The notes under the pieces are model-generated. The model saw only the letters and a list, made by a program, of their open reading frames with translations, did not search any database and had not been told where the DNA came from. Positions 29,010 to 37,911 of a DNA stretch of 40,203 nucleotides are shown one piece after another. This DNA is from a virus. How positions within the stretch are numbered: position 1 is the first letter of the stretch; each line of letters begins with the position of its first letter. Position numbers and translations under genes: made by a program. The DNA is taken from positions 1-40,203 of IMG/VR virus record IMGVR_UViG_3300014933_000174; one strand, given 5' to 3'.

Positions 29010-29067
29010 AATTTACTCCTAGTTAACCTATTTTATTCTTATCCATTAAATGATGCTTGTCGCATAA

Positions 29068-30498
29068 TTATCCTACTTGATAAAAATATGCTGTTGAACT
29101 TAAATTTCCTGTTGTAGTAACGCCTGAAGTAATAAAGTTGCCAGCACTATTAAAATATGTCAAACTAGCATAAGTAGACGGCCCCAAGCAAACTAAGCTG
29201 TAATTACCTGCTGCTAAATTTTGTAATAATATTGAAAAACAAAATGAAGACGATATTATATTTATATATGGTGTTGTTGCATTGTAGTTTGGTGATGCTC
29301 CACTAAGACTTACATCAAATTCAGCCATTACAGTAGAAGAAGAATTTAAAATTTGAAAAGAATAAGTCCCTGAAATTGCTGCTGGTCTGGTTGAATAAGT
29401 GTTGGCATAAAAATTAATAAAGCCAGAGCAAGTAACAATTGTGCTACCAGTTTTATGTATTACAAATATTGAATTTGGCAAAAGAACTGCATTAGAAGTA
29501 GAGCTAAGAATAAACTGGCCTGTTACTTGGTTTTGAGCAGTAACAAGTCCATTTAAATAAACACCAGTTCCATCATCAATTATATTTTGTGTTGTTGTTC
29601 CAAAAGCAAATGTACCATTAGGATTAATAAGCCCTCCAGCTCCAGAACTAATAGTATGATTTGTGTAATCAATAACTGGAGGACTTGTTCCTGCGTTAAT
29701 AGTAGAAGAGTTAACTGTTACTGCATTTAAAGTACCCGCAGTAATAGTTCCTAGATTTGCGTTTATTGCACTTAGGTTTCCTACTTTTAAAGTAGCTAAA
29801 TAAGGAGCTGCCCAAAGTGTTAAATTAGTTGTAGGGTTATATATACCATCTATTTGGTAAACATTTTGTCCTGATAAATAAGAAGGAGGGTTTGCTACCC
29901 AATGTTCACTTCCTCCCCATTCGTTATCTGGGGGAAATGTTGCATTACCAGTAGTTGTAAAAGTTGCTGGTGATCCACCTAAACTTGTTGAAGTTACCGC
30001 ATAAGCACTTCTAGCTGTAAGATTTGTTGAAGTAGAAACTACTGATAAATCAATAGGAGTAGCAGTTACTGGGGTTTGATAATTAATAGTTGGAGCTGAT
30101 GTTGCAACAATTAAATTAATCTGTAAACCACCAAATGTTTGATACCAAATGAGCTTTCCGCCAGAAAAAGTACCATTTATCTTATACCAAACATAATCAG
30201 CAGGATTGGTTGAATAAGTATTATCATTTGTATTTCTTAAACCATAATAAGAATTTGTTGATAAAGGACTAGATGAAAAGTTAACTGAACCAGAACCATT
30301 ATCAGCGTAAGCAACATCTAAATATCTATATAAATAAGCAGTTGTTTGTCCTGTTGAAGCGGTAGCAGTAGTAGATGTTGAGTTAACTATTCCTGTTGTA
30401 AAGTTTGGATTTACATTGGTATTTAAGTTTGCAAGAATATAGTTAATTGCTCCTGCTACTTGGTTAGAAGAAGCTTGTGGTGTTACAAAATAAGACAT
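29068..30498 (-). CDS. Tail fibre or spike protein
   Basis: 476 residues, Thr/Ser/Asn-rich throughout. Residues about 50-120 (YLYRYLDVAYADNGSGSVNF, then TNPADYVWYKI) resemble a module of phage tail proteins. Residues about 230-270 contain LSAINANLGTITAGTLNAVT, a repeat type seen in lambda-J-like fibres. The C-terminal part is beta-rich. The end overlaps the next gene's start. Probably a receptor-side structural protein. Confidence 0.65.
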   Translation of the reverse strand: MSYFVTPQASSNQVAGAINYILANLNTNVNPNFTTGIVNSTSTTATASTGQTTAYLYRYLDVAYADNGSGSVNFSSSPLSTNSYYGLRNTNDNTYSTNPADYVWYKINGTFSGGKLIWYQTFGGLQINLIVATSAPTINYQTPVTATPIDLSVVSTSTNLTARSAYAVTSTSLGGSPATFTTTGNATFPPDNEWGGSEHWVANPPSYLSGQNVYQIDGIYNPTTNLTLWAAPYLATLKVGNLSAINANLGTITAGTLNAVTVNSSTINAGTSPPVIDYTNHTISSGAGGLINPNGTFAFGTTTQNIIDDGTGVYLNGLVTAQNQVTGQFILSSTSNAVLLPNSIFVIHKTGSTIVTCSGFINFYANTYSTRPAAISGTYSFQILNSSSTVMAEFDVSLSGASPNYNATTPYINIISSSFCFSILLQNLAAGNYSLVCLGPSTYASLTYFNSAGNFITSGVTTTGNLSSTAYFYQVG

Positions 30499-32156
30499 TA
30501 GAACGCATCCTCAACAACAGTTGACAAGAAGGTCATGGCAGTCAAATTCCATGTATTTGTCGCATCATTTGAGCTAACTTTTAATGCAATTGTACGAACA
30601 TCATTTTGAGTGGTTGTTACCCAAGGGTTATCTGTAACGATCTGAACTGTTTCAGGATCACCAAAAATAGGAGTTTGAGCGGTTGAATTTGCTCCCCCAA
30701 GCGTAATTGTGATTGCAGGGTTATTAGATGGTGTGGTTGTTGATATTTCAGGGAATAACCTATGCACATAAATATGATGTGGATAAGTTATAGGATTTAC
30801 TTGATCATCTAACAAAGTCAAATTATCACGCTCAAAAAGGCTTGATATGGCGTTTCCTGAAAAAGATGTGCCTTGGCCTGTCTGGACTAATTGAAGACCT
30901 CCTGCGCCTGTATTAGGGGCATACACGACACACCTAGAAGATAGATTAAACGTACCTCCTGTAGACCCACCAGAATATACAGGAGCCTCTACTGCCATGG
31001 CAGAATTGTTAATGGTTTTAGGGCAATTCCAGATCTTTAAGTCATATCTGTAAGACAACATCTGATCACAATATCCAGTAGAGGATAAAGATGGATAGTA
31101 AATTTCAATTTGATTCTTTTTAGTATTGTTTACTAAATGGACGTGTTGAATGTAACTTGGATTTAAATTGTTATAAAAGTAATTTTTTAACTTTTGGTTA
31201 GCCAAAGAAACAAAATTCGTTCCATCAAAAGCCCAAATGTCTCTAGCATCAACACCGTAAACAATCTCATCACCATTATCCCAACAGTTCTGATTTAGTA
31301 AACCCCTACCCTTTTTAAATGGAGCAATAGCAAATGTAGGTGCGTTATAACTTTGGTAAGCAATAGGAGCAAAGATTACTGTATCCCAATAACTACAAAC
31401 GTAAAAATTAGCGCCCAAAGGAAATCCATCAATCAATGGGCCTCTAACAGGAACTTCTAATTCGTTTGCAGTATTTGTTAATGTAGGAGCCCAAGTAGAA
31501 GGCACTCCTGTATTGGCAAATGATTGTGACCACCTTACTGTTGTTGGGTAATTTGTTGAACTACCAGATGTATTTTTAGTTAAGTTACCCGCTATCAATA
31601 TATTGCCAATATTGGGAGAGGAATATTCCCTTACAAATGATGCTTGGACTGAAGTAATACCTAATGAACTTTCATAATTCCAAACATAGATATTTGGGCT
31701 CTGATCAGAATATGAATTGTCGTATAAACGTATTTGTGTATCTGAAGGTAAAAGATACATTGGAGGGTTAATGCTGTCGTTAATGATAAACACTTGACCA
31801 ATCCAAGAACCAGTAATAGCAGGATTTGATGAGTATCCAGTCCCCACAAAGGGAGAAGGAGGAGTTATTGTTGAAATTCCTGAGTTATCAATTTTGTACC
31901 AAATACCTGCACTTGTTGCAACAATAAATACCCAATTATTGTTATACCTAAAACCACCTTCAATATAAATAATATTACCTGATATAGCAGATAAGATGGA
32001 TATTTCACCATCTACCTTTTTTAATCCTCTAACATCTGCTTCTACGTTATAACCATTGTTATATTCATTAGGAGCAAGGGCATTGCTTGGAATGTCAGGT
32101 GTAAAACTCATATTCGCAAATGGCACTCTAAGTGGTGTATACCCTTGATCCGACAT
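30498..32156 (-). CDS. Conserved structural protein (beta-propeller-like)
   Basis: 552 residues beginning MSDQGYTPLRVPFANMSFTP with DIPSNALAPNEYNNGYNVE, a start I know from podovirus-like environmental phages, where it is annotated as virion or tail protein. The whole is beta-rich with repeated Trp-containing strands (NNWVFIVATSAGIWYKIDNS), suited to a propeller such as a tail nozzle or stabilisation protein. Its leader is ATTAAAGGTTAACT, of the same kind as the portal's. Exact place in the tail unknown. Confidence 0.65.
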   Translation of the reverse strand: MSDQGYTPLRVPFANMSFTPDIPSNALAPNEYNNGYNVEADVRGLKKVDGEISILSAISGNIIYIEGGFRYNNNWVFIVATSAGIWYKIDNSGISTITPPSPFVGTGYSSNPAITGSWIGQVFIINDSINPPMYLLPSDTQIRLYDNSYSDQSPNIYVWNYESSLGITSVQASFVREYSSPNIGNILIAGNLTKNTSGSSTNYPTTVRWSQSFANTGVPSTWAPTLTNTANELEVPVRGPLIDGFPLGANFYVCSYWDTVIFAPIAYQSYNAPTFAIAPFKKGRGLLNQNCWDNGDEIVYGVDARDIWAFDGTNFVSLANQKLKNYFYNNLNPSYIQHVHLVNNTKKNQIEIYYPSLSSTGYCDQMLSYRYDLKIWNCPKTINNSAMAVEAPVYSGGSTGGTFNLSSRCVVYAPNTGAGGLQLVQTGQGTSFSGNAISSLFERDNLTLLDDQVNPITYPHHIYVHRLFPEISTTTPSNNPAITITLGGANSTAQTPIFGDPETVQIVTDNPWVTTTQNDVRTIALKVSSNDATNTWNLTAMTFLSTVVEDAF

Positions 32157-32165
32157 AGTTAACCT

Positions 32166-32348
32166 TTAATGTGCATCTTGTAAAGAAGTGTCAACTGGAG
32201 GAGGAACAGTTGCAACTGGAGGAGTTTGTTGAGCCGCTACCTCTTTTTGAATTGCTTCAATGATTTGAAATACTTCTTGATAGGATTTTGTCCCGAGGTA
32301 ACCCATAATCATATTGACTGTTTGTACTGATAAAGTGATTTTGTCCAT
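32166..32348 (-). CDS. 60-residue hypothetical late protein
   Basis: MDKITLSVQTVNMIMGYLGT with KSYQEVFQIIEAIQKE, then a Pro-rich tail. Short proteins with this TVN..M.YLG...Y.EVF.LI..I pattern are common in tail regions of related phages; function unknown. It sits next to a holin-like gene. Confidence 0.6.
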   Translation of the reverse strand: MDKITLSVQTVNMIMGYLGTKSYQEVFQIIEAIQKEVAAQQTPPVATVPPPVDTSLQDAH

Positions 32349-32350
32349 TT

Positions 32351-32536
32351 CTATTCCTCTGGTGTTTCAATAAATCGTAGCAATACTACTACGACTGAAA
32401 TTATAATACCTACCCACATTTGATGAATAGGGGTTAAGGGTAGCTCCATAACAAAGCCTTGCAATACAGAAAGAATTGCAATAACCAAAGCCCATTGGAC
32501 TTGCTTAGATTTTAATGTTGTGATTAGTTGGTTCAT
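32351..32536 (-). CDS. Small two-span holin-like protein
   Basis: 61 residues from the ATG at 32536, overlapping the upstream stop as ATGA; a longer frame lies within the upstream gene. After a short basic start, WALVIAILSVLQGFVMELPL and MWVGIIISVVVVLLRFI form two membrane spans, and the end is acidic (ETPEE). This is the layout of class II holins. It is far from the endolysin, so the genome has holin-like genes at two places. Confidence 0.6.
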   Translation of the reverse strand: MNQLITTLKSKQVQWALVIAILSVLQGFVMELPLTPIHQMWVGIIISVVVVLLRFIETPEE

Positions 32537-32697
32537 GCTGATGTAATAGTTTGCCAAGCAGAACCTGTATAAACACAAAGTTTGCCTAGAGTTGAATCAA
32601 AAACGATATACCCAGCAGTAACTGTTAAAGCATTTTTCTGAGTTGTAGTTACCACAGGAACTTGAACACCATTTGACCCGTCAATCGTTACTGACAT
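32533..32697 (-). CDS. 54-residue tail-associated protein
   Basis: Starts MSVTIDGSNGVQVPVVTTTQ and ends VYTGSAWQTITSA. The TxxQ...A..GxIVFD...GKLCVYTGSAWQ pattern is the short beta-strand module found in phage fibre proteins, here as a free small protein. Coupled to the holin-like gene by ATGA. Confidence 0.6.
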   Translation of the reverse strand: MSVTIDGSNGVQVPVVTTTQKNALTVTAGYIVFDSTLGKLCVYTGSAWQTITSA

Positions 32698-32698
32698 A

Positions 32699-32953
32699 TT
32701 AAGCTCCTATCTTATTTTGTGCTAGTTGAGCTTGGTACGCAGAAATAACTTCAGCAGTCCATACTGCCGTAGCAATAGCCTTTACTTTAGGGTCTTGAGT
32801 AGATACATCATCCCCAGGAGAAAGTACCCACCTAGAAAAGTTACGGGCTATCTCGTTACCTGAGTCTGTAATAACCTGCGCTTGACGTACTTGTATTACA
32901 CCATTCTCTAGTACTTCAATTTTGTCAATTGTGTTTGTTGATGCGAGTGTCAT
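32699..32953 (-). CDS. 84-residue conserved phage protein
   Basis: Starts at the ATG at 32953 with AAGGAAATCACA in front; the frame goes further upstream only inside another gene. IEVLENGVIQVRQAQVITDS then NFSRWVLSPGDDVSTQDPKV follows a small protein pattern common near phage fibre genes (VLENGVIQVR....APGDD.S..D..V). It may be a fibre chaperone or accessory protein; not proven. Confidence 0.65.
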   Translation of the reverse strand: MTLASTNTIDKIEVLENGVIQVRQAQVITDSGNEIARNFSRWVLSPGDDVSTQDPKVKAIATAVWTAEVISAYQAQLAQNKIGA

Positions 32954-32963
32954 TGTGATTTCC

Positions 32964-33617
32964 TTAAAAAGTTGCTTGATACCAGCACATGCCGACAAGT
33001 CTCGTGCTGCTTGTCCACAAAGTGGACGCGGCGGCGGGAACGGTGTAGCCGGTTCCAGCCCCTGTTAAATATCTTGGGTACAGATAAGACTGGCCCGGTT
33101 GGGGGCCGGGGACAATGCTCGTGACACTTACACCCAAACTAGCCATGTAAGTGATAGAGCCGCCGCCTTGAGAAATGTCAGAAGTGCTTAATGCGGCAAA
33201 CGGCAAGCCCGAAATACACCCCGTGCCGGATACGCTCCCTAGTGAACTCAAAGTGACGTCAAATTCCACAAAAACGATATTTCCGATTTTTGTGTATCTT
33301 CCATTCCTTGAAGCATAAGTCTGCCCCGAGCCACCCGCATCGCCAACTAATGCCGGTGTCCAAGTCCCAGTCTCATAATCATTTAGCGTACTATTTGTAA
33401 GAGCACTACTATTGTTAAAGGTTATCCCTGCGTTAGAACCAAACCCTATTGAATTAGCAAACGTAACCTTTTGTGTATTATCTATAGTAACCGCAGTAGT
33501 AGCAGTACCCCCAGACGTAGTCGTTTGTAGAACAAGTTGTCCGCTCGAATCAGCACTCTGGACTATTCCTGTAATTCCAGAAGATACCCCATTATCAGAT
33601 TTTATAATTGATGCCAT
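32964..33617 (-). CDS. Fibre protein with YETGTWTP-type receptor domain
   Basis: 217 residues. The N-terminus (MASIIKSDNGVSSGITGIVQ to about 55) resembles that of the neighbouring S74 fibre, so the two are paralogous there. The C-terminal part begins NDYETGTWTPALVGDAGGSG with RNGRYTKIGNIVFVEF, a beta-domain common at the end of phage fibres. The coding DNA of this part (about 33000-33340) is clearly richer in G+C than everything around it, which points to recent exchange of the receptor domain. Confidence 0.7.
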   Translation of the reverse strand: MASIIKSDNGVSSGITGIVQSADSSGQLVLQTTTSGGTATTAVTIDNTQKVTFANSIGFGSNAGITFNNSSALTNSTLNDYETGTWTPALVGDAGGSGQTYASRNGRYTKIGNIVFVEFDVTLSSLGSVSGTGCISGLPFAALSTSDISQGGGSITYMASLGVSVTSIVPGPQPGQSYLYPRYLTGAGTGYTVPAAASTLWTSSTRLVGMCWYQATF

Positions 33618-33620
33618 TGG

Positions 33621-34814
33621 TTATCCTTTAAGAGCCGTTACTTGGGTTTGTAGGGTTGTTACTTGGGATTGTAGGGTTGTAATCATAGCTTGTTGTTCTT
33701 GGATTGCTTTGAGCAAAATAAAAGGCAAAACAGATGTTTTTACTTCTTTGCGTGTATCACCATTTTTATCGGGCTGGCTATCTTGAACTAAATTTGGAAA
33801 AACCTGTTCAAGTTCTTGAGCAATCCAGCCCAATTCTTTTGGAGTCCCGTCGTCATCTGAAATCCAGTTGTATTTAACAACACGCAATTTCATGACATCG
33901 TCAATGTATCCGTTTCTGGTAGTTTCAATATTTTTCTTTAAACGCTGGTCAGACACGGTTCCGTAAGTTCCGTTGGAATAAACATAGAAGTTAATACCGC
34001 TTGAACCAGAACAAGTTATAGACTTGTATGTTGTGTTGTTTGCATTTGCGTAACTATAAACGCCATCGCCAGTATAGTTATTAACAAAATACCCAGAATA
34101 AGCAATAGTAGCTGTTGTACTTGAAACAAATTTACCAGATGCTGTTGTAGTCCCCACCAGCAAGTTACCGCTGGAGTCGATACGGGCACGTTCTGCAATA
34201 GTGCCAGCAGAACCTGTAGAAAATACTAAGTTACCTGTTTTACCTCCAGCATAGCTAGTAATTAAACCGCTAATCTGAGCATATAGATTATCAGAAGTAT
34301 AAGGTGCACCATATGAACCTTTAAAGGTAATAGAGTTACCAATATTATCTGTACCGTTGTTGTTAACTAATGTAATGCCTGATTGATTGCTACTTGTTGG
34401 AGAATAAACACTTAATTTATCATAAGAAGTAGTTGTTCCAACTAATAAATTCCCACTAGCATCAAGCGTCATTGATTGGGAGCCGGAAACCTTAAATGCG
34501 TGAATTGACGCATCGTAGTTCTGCTGCAAATAAGCAGCGCCTGTCCTGTTGTAGCTAATCAAGTTACCTTGAGAGCCAGAATAGAACATCTCAATACCAG
34601 CGCCAGAAGCAGGTGCTGAGTAACCTTGTGAACGCACAACACCGCTTGCGTCTAACTTTGCACTAGGAGTAACACCCACGCCAACATTCTGACTTGTATC
34701 TAAAGTTAAAGCAGTAGTACCACCATTGGTCTGTAGTTGCAAAACACCTGAAGTATCTGCTGAGTATGAAAGAGCCGTAGTTGTCGTAGTCCCTGCACTT
34801 ATCGTTGAAGCCAT
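33621..34814 (-). CDS. Tail fibre with C-terminal S74 self-cleaving chaperone
   Basis: 397 residues. The N-terminus (MASTISAGTTTTTALSYSAD) is shared with the next fibre gene. The middle is built of repeats like ARIDSSGNLLVGTTT. The C-terminal 110 residues are the S74 domain: VSDQRLKKNIETTRNGYIDD has the Ser-Lys dyad, KELGWIAQELEQVFPNLVQD the core, then FILLKAIQEQQAMITTLQSQ forms the coiled stalk that is released after autocleavage. A trimeric host-binding fibre. Confidence 0.85.
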   Translation of the reverse strand: MASTISAGTTTTTALSYSADTSGVLQLQTNGGTTALTLDTSQNVGVGVTPSAKLDASGVVRSQGYSAPASGAGIEMFYSGSQGNLISYNRTGAAYLQQNYDASIHAFKVSGSQSMTLDASGNLLVGTTTSYDKLSVYSPTSSNQSGITLVNNNGTDNIGNSITFKGSYGAPYTSDNLYAQISGLITSYAGGKTGNLVFSTGSAGTIAERARIDSSGNLLVGTTTASGKFVSSTTATIAYSGYFVNNYTGDGVYSYANANNTTYKSITCSGSSGINFYVYSNGTYGTVSDQRLKKNIETTRNGYIDDVMKLRVVKYNWISDDDGTPKELGWIAQELEQVFPNLVQDSQPDKNGDTRKEVKTSVLPFILLKAIQEQQAMITTLQSQVTTLQTQVTALKG

Positions 34815-34823
34815 GTTTATTCC

Positions 34824-35462
34824 TTAAATTTCTACCCAACGAGAGCCTGAAGCAATCGTTACTGTTACACCGCTATTTAAAGTTGTTGGGCCAACAGAAA
34901 ATCCGTTTTGACCCGTTGCTATAGTTACGTTACTTGAAATAGTTTTACCGTTTATTATTATTCCATTAGTAGAGGCTACATTGGGTGCTTGTAGTAAACC
35001 TGTACTGGGGGTATAAAGGTATTTAGCGTTACTTGTATATACAGTTAAAGCAGTACCTGATGTTGCGTTAGCAAACAAAGGATAAACTGTTGTAGCAGTA
35101 GCAGTATCATTACTGATTGCCGCTCCACCCACAGAAGCCCAAGCACTACCGTTATATCCTTCAAATTGAGATGTTGTTGTGTTAAACCTCAACATACCCT
35201 GTACACCAGTAGGCTCTTGAGCAGTTGTTCCCGCAGGAAGTGTTATTGCGCTTGTTAAACTTGCAAAGTTACCTATATTGGATGCTTTAGAAGCAACAAC
35301 CTGTACAGTACCAGAGTTGTCTTTATAAAAGAGTTTTCCATCAGTAATGTTTATAGCTAACTCTGAACCACTTGTGTCGTTTGTCAAATTACCCGCAGAT
35401 GGAGTATTGGTAGCAGTTGAGCTACTGTATATTTGAACTTTTGAATATCCTGTTTGTGCCAT
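34824..35462 (-). CDS. Fibre or tail structural protein, 212 residues
   Basis: MAQTGYSKVQIYSSSTATNT with PSAGNLTNDTSGSELAINIT and DGKLFYKDNSG is a common fibre N-terminus in environmental phages (TPxAGxL..GELAINxxDGKLFYK). A second block GMLRFNTTTSQFEGYNGSAW is the known strand-turn-strand unit of fibre repeats. The leader is AGAGGTTAACT, like the portal and the 552-residue protein. Adaptor or short fibre. Confidence 0.65.
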   Translation of the reverse strand: MAQTGYSKVQIYSSSTATNTPSAGNLTNDTSGSELAINITDGKLFYKDNSGTVQVVASKASNIGNFASLTSAITLPAGTTAQEPTGVQGMLRFNTTTSQFEGYNGSAWASVGGAAISNDTATATTVYPLFANATSGTALTVYTSNAKYLYTPSTGLLQAPNVASTNGIIINGKTISSNVTIATGQNGFSVGPTTLNSGVTVTIASGSRWVEI

Positions 35463-35471
35463 AGTTAACCT

Positions 35472-35873
35472 CTAAAAAGAGCCTCCACCAATTGTCGCAC
35501 CATTTAGTGTCCCACCTGTAATTGCTACTGCGTTTGCGTTTTGAAAAGCCATTGACCCAAATGCTGCTCCAGTAGAAAAAGCAAATTGACCAGGAGTTGA
35601 CCAAGTAAGGGTACTTGAAGCTGAAGAACTAACTATTGCAACAGATACCCAAACTGCATTTGTTGGTGTTACAGGTGGATAAGCCAACCATCCAGTAGGA
35701 GGTGTTCCTGTATTAGTTGTAAAGTCCCAAGAGCCACCAGTAGGAGTAGCAGGTTGAGAAGGTGCTACTTGGAAAACATACCATTGAAAATATGTACCAC
35801 CATAGGTAATTCCTTGACCATAAAGTCCATTAGACTCTTCATTGGTTAACCCATAAAAACTATTGGTCATCAT
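35472..35873 (-). CDS. Short paralogue of the 676-residue fibre's N-terminal domain
   Basis: 133 residues from the ATG at 35873, which overlaps the upstream stop as TAATG and is followed at once by a second ATG; GGTGGAGGAACATTC in front is a strong SD. PATPTGGSWDFTTNTGTPPT repeats the neighbour's PATPTGGSWNFQTGVGTPPS and the following ...PNAVWVS(V/I)A segments. The ends are also alike (IGGGSF and IGGGTF). A tandem duplicate that kept only the attachment-type domain. Confidence 0.75.
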   Translation of the reverse strand: MMTNSFYGLTNEESNGLYGQGITYGGTYFQWYVFQVAPSQPATPTGGSWDFTTNTGTPPTGWLAYPPVTPTNAVWVSVAIVSSSASSTLTWSTPGQFAFSTGAAFGSMAFQNANAVAITGGTLNGATIGGGSF

Positions 35874-37903
35874 TAGAATGTTCCTCCACCAATAGAAAGT
35901 GTTGTCCATGTCGGAGTAGCAGAACTTCCCTGAGAAGTAATTACTTGACCCGCAGTTCCGTAATTTGTGGTTCCAGACCCTGTACCTGCCGCTAAATTAG
36001 TATTCAACCCAATAGCACCAGACACGTTAATAACGTGAGCATATTGACCTGATGATCCCCAAGCAAAATAAAGGTTTTTACCATTGCCTGAGCCAACTGT
36101 AATATCGCCATCATGCCCAGAAAAATAAACACCATTATTAATGCTAAAGAAATCAGCAGGGGTAGAAGCACTAAATACCGATGAGTTCATTCCAAACTCA
36201 CCATAATAAGTTGAGTCTGTACCTAAATCATTGCTTAAAACGTAATTAGTTGATGCTCCTGCTGTTCCACTTTTGTTTTGAATAACAGTTTGCAAATAAC
36301 TACCTGACACACTTGCGCCAGAAGCAAACGGTGAATTGCTTGCATTAAATGTAAGATTAGGAGTTGTACTTGTTGTCGAGGTAGTTAATAAAACAGGAGT
36401 GGTTAAAACATTACTAACAAAAGTAAAACCAGAACTAGAGGAATAAGCACTTGTACCATTTCCGTAAGGTATATACCCTGCGGTCAAAGAAGTTAACCCT
36501 GTACCACCATTAGCAACTAAAACTGTTCCTGTAACATTAGAAGCAGTTCCTGTAGTGTTTTGATTAAATGTAGGCCAAGTAAAAGTACCTGTTGAGAAAT
36601 TACCTGAAGTAGGAGTCCCTAAAACTGGAGTTACAAAAGTAGGAGAAGTTGCTAACGCTAAAACTGTTCCTGAACCTGTTGTTGAATAAGATGTACCCCA
36701 AGCAGATCCTGTTGAATTAGGAATTCCTGCGCCTGGATAAACCATCGTTGAAGAAGCATTTATCGTAATTGCAGTAGAACCGTTATAAGTTGATCCACTA
36801 CTAAATGTTACATTGGTTCCTGCGGTAAGGTTGGCTAAATTAGCCCCTAAAGAAATACCAGATATAGTGCTATTCGTTAATGAACTGTTAGGTATTGCAG
36901 TAACTTTAGACCCTGCTAAACCAGTAATCCAAGTAGGGTTTGAATAACTACCCGATGTATAAACACCATTGGTAACCGTAGCCGAGTTTCCTGTTACAGA
37001 AATAGGCCATGTTCCAGTTGCGCCAACACCCGCATAAGTAGGAGCACCAACATCTGTGTTTGTTAAAACTACTGCACCTGTATAACTATTTACAGATGTA
37101 ACTAGGTCTGTGTTATCAATCTTTTCCCAGACTGAACCATTAAAGATTGCCCAATCATTAGGTTGCCAATCAGTTATTCCATTAAGGTTTGTTGTTCCCG
37201 CTACGCTGACAATATAGTAATACCCGTTAGTTCCAACACTTGAAGTCAAAGTAGGAGTATTGGTGCTTGCGTTCCAAGAACCTTGAAAAGCTAAAGTACC
37301 AGTAATAGTTATCCAAGTTGTATCGTAATCAGCATTACTATTCTTAATTAAAGCCTGACCTGTTGTTCCTCCAGACGAAACACCTGCACCTTTTGGTATT
37401 CCAAAGTTAAATACTGCCGCACTAGAAGTTCCAGAATTAGTAACTGTTGCAGAAGTACCAGGATTAGTCGTTGTTGTTGTTCCTACCGCAATCGTAGCCG
37501 CTGATCCTGTAACGCCTTGAGGTATACCAAAGTTAAGTACTGCGTTATAAGAGGTTCCACTATTGTTAACAGTAGCAGAAGCTCCAGGGCTTAAAGTGGT
37601 TGTTGTTCCAACTGCAACTTGACCTGCTGCACCCTGTTGATACCATAGTCCTGGGGCTGACCAGGTGAACGTTGATGGCGATAACGAAGAGACTAGGGCA
37701 ATAGATACCCAAACCTCATTAGAAGGGCTTGCAGGAGGCGCATCTGACCAACCTGAAGGAGGTGTTCCTACGCCAGTTTGAAAGTTCCAAGAACCGCCTG
37801 TAGGTGTTGCAGGAGCAGTTGAAGATGATTGAAATATAAACCATTGGAATTGGACAATCTCCACTCCGCTATATTGGTTTCCATAAAGACTATTTGATGC
37901 CAT
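35873..37903 (-). CDS. Large tail fibre protein
   Basis: 676 residues. Domain 1 (about 1-95) has APATPTGGSWNFQTGVGTPP and a WVSIALV strand, shared with the short neighbour. Residues about 97-130 and 139-171 are two copies of a VGTTTT..PG.SATV.NSGTS...V.NFGIP.G unit known from phage fibres. Residues 190-300 hold a WNASTNTPTLTSSVGTNGYY-type domain; later parts are Ser/Thr/Gly-rich fibre repeats such as VLVANGGTGLTSLTAGYIPY. Probably the main host-binding fibre. Confidence 0.75.
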   Translation of the reverse strand: MASNSLYGNQYSGVEIVQFQWFIFQSSSTAPATPTGGSWNFQTGVGTPPSGWSDAPPASPSNEVWVSIALVSSLSPSTFTWSAPGLWYQQGAAGQVAVGTTTTLSPGASATVNNSGTSYNAVLNFGIPQGVTGSAATIAVGTTTTTNPGTSATVTNSGTSSAAVFNFGIPKGAGVSSGGTTGQALIKNSNADYDTTWITITGTLAFQGSWNASTNTPTLTSSVGTNGYYYIVSVAGTTNLNGITDWQPNDWAIFNGSVWEKIDNTDLVTSVNSYTGAVVLTNTDVGAPTYAGVGATGTWPISVTGNSATVTNGVYTSGSYSNPTWITGLAGSKVTAIPNSSLTNSTISGISLGANLANLTAGTNVTFSSGSTYNGSTAITINASSTMVYPGAGIPNSTGSAWGTSYSTTGSGTVLALATSPTFVTPVLGTPTSGNFSTGTFTWPTFNQNTTGTASNVTGTVLVANGGTGLTSLTAGYIPYGNGTSAYSSSSGFTFVSNVLTTPVLLTTSTTSTTPNLTFNASNSPFASGASVSGSYLQTVIQNKSGTAGASTNYVLSNDLGTDSTYYGEFGMNSSVFSASTPADFFSINNGVYFSGHDGDITVGSGNGKNLYFAWGSSGQYAHVINVSGAIGLNTNLAAGTGSGTTNYGTAGQVITSQGSSATPTWTTLSIGGGTF

Positions 37904-37911
37904 TTCAGTCC

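Noticed and set aside
35472-37903. Diversity-generating retroelement (variable and template repeat) from the duplicated fibre domain
   Set aside because: No reverse transcriptase gene exists in the genome, and the differences are not limited to adenines; ordinary duplication explains it.
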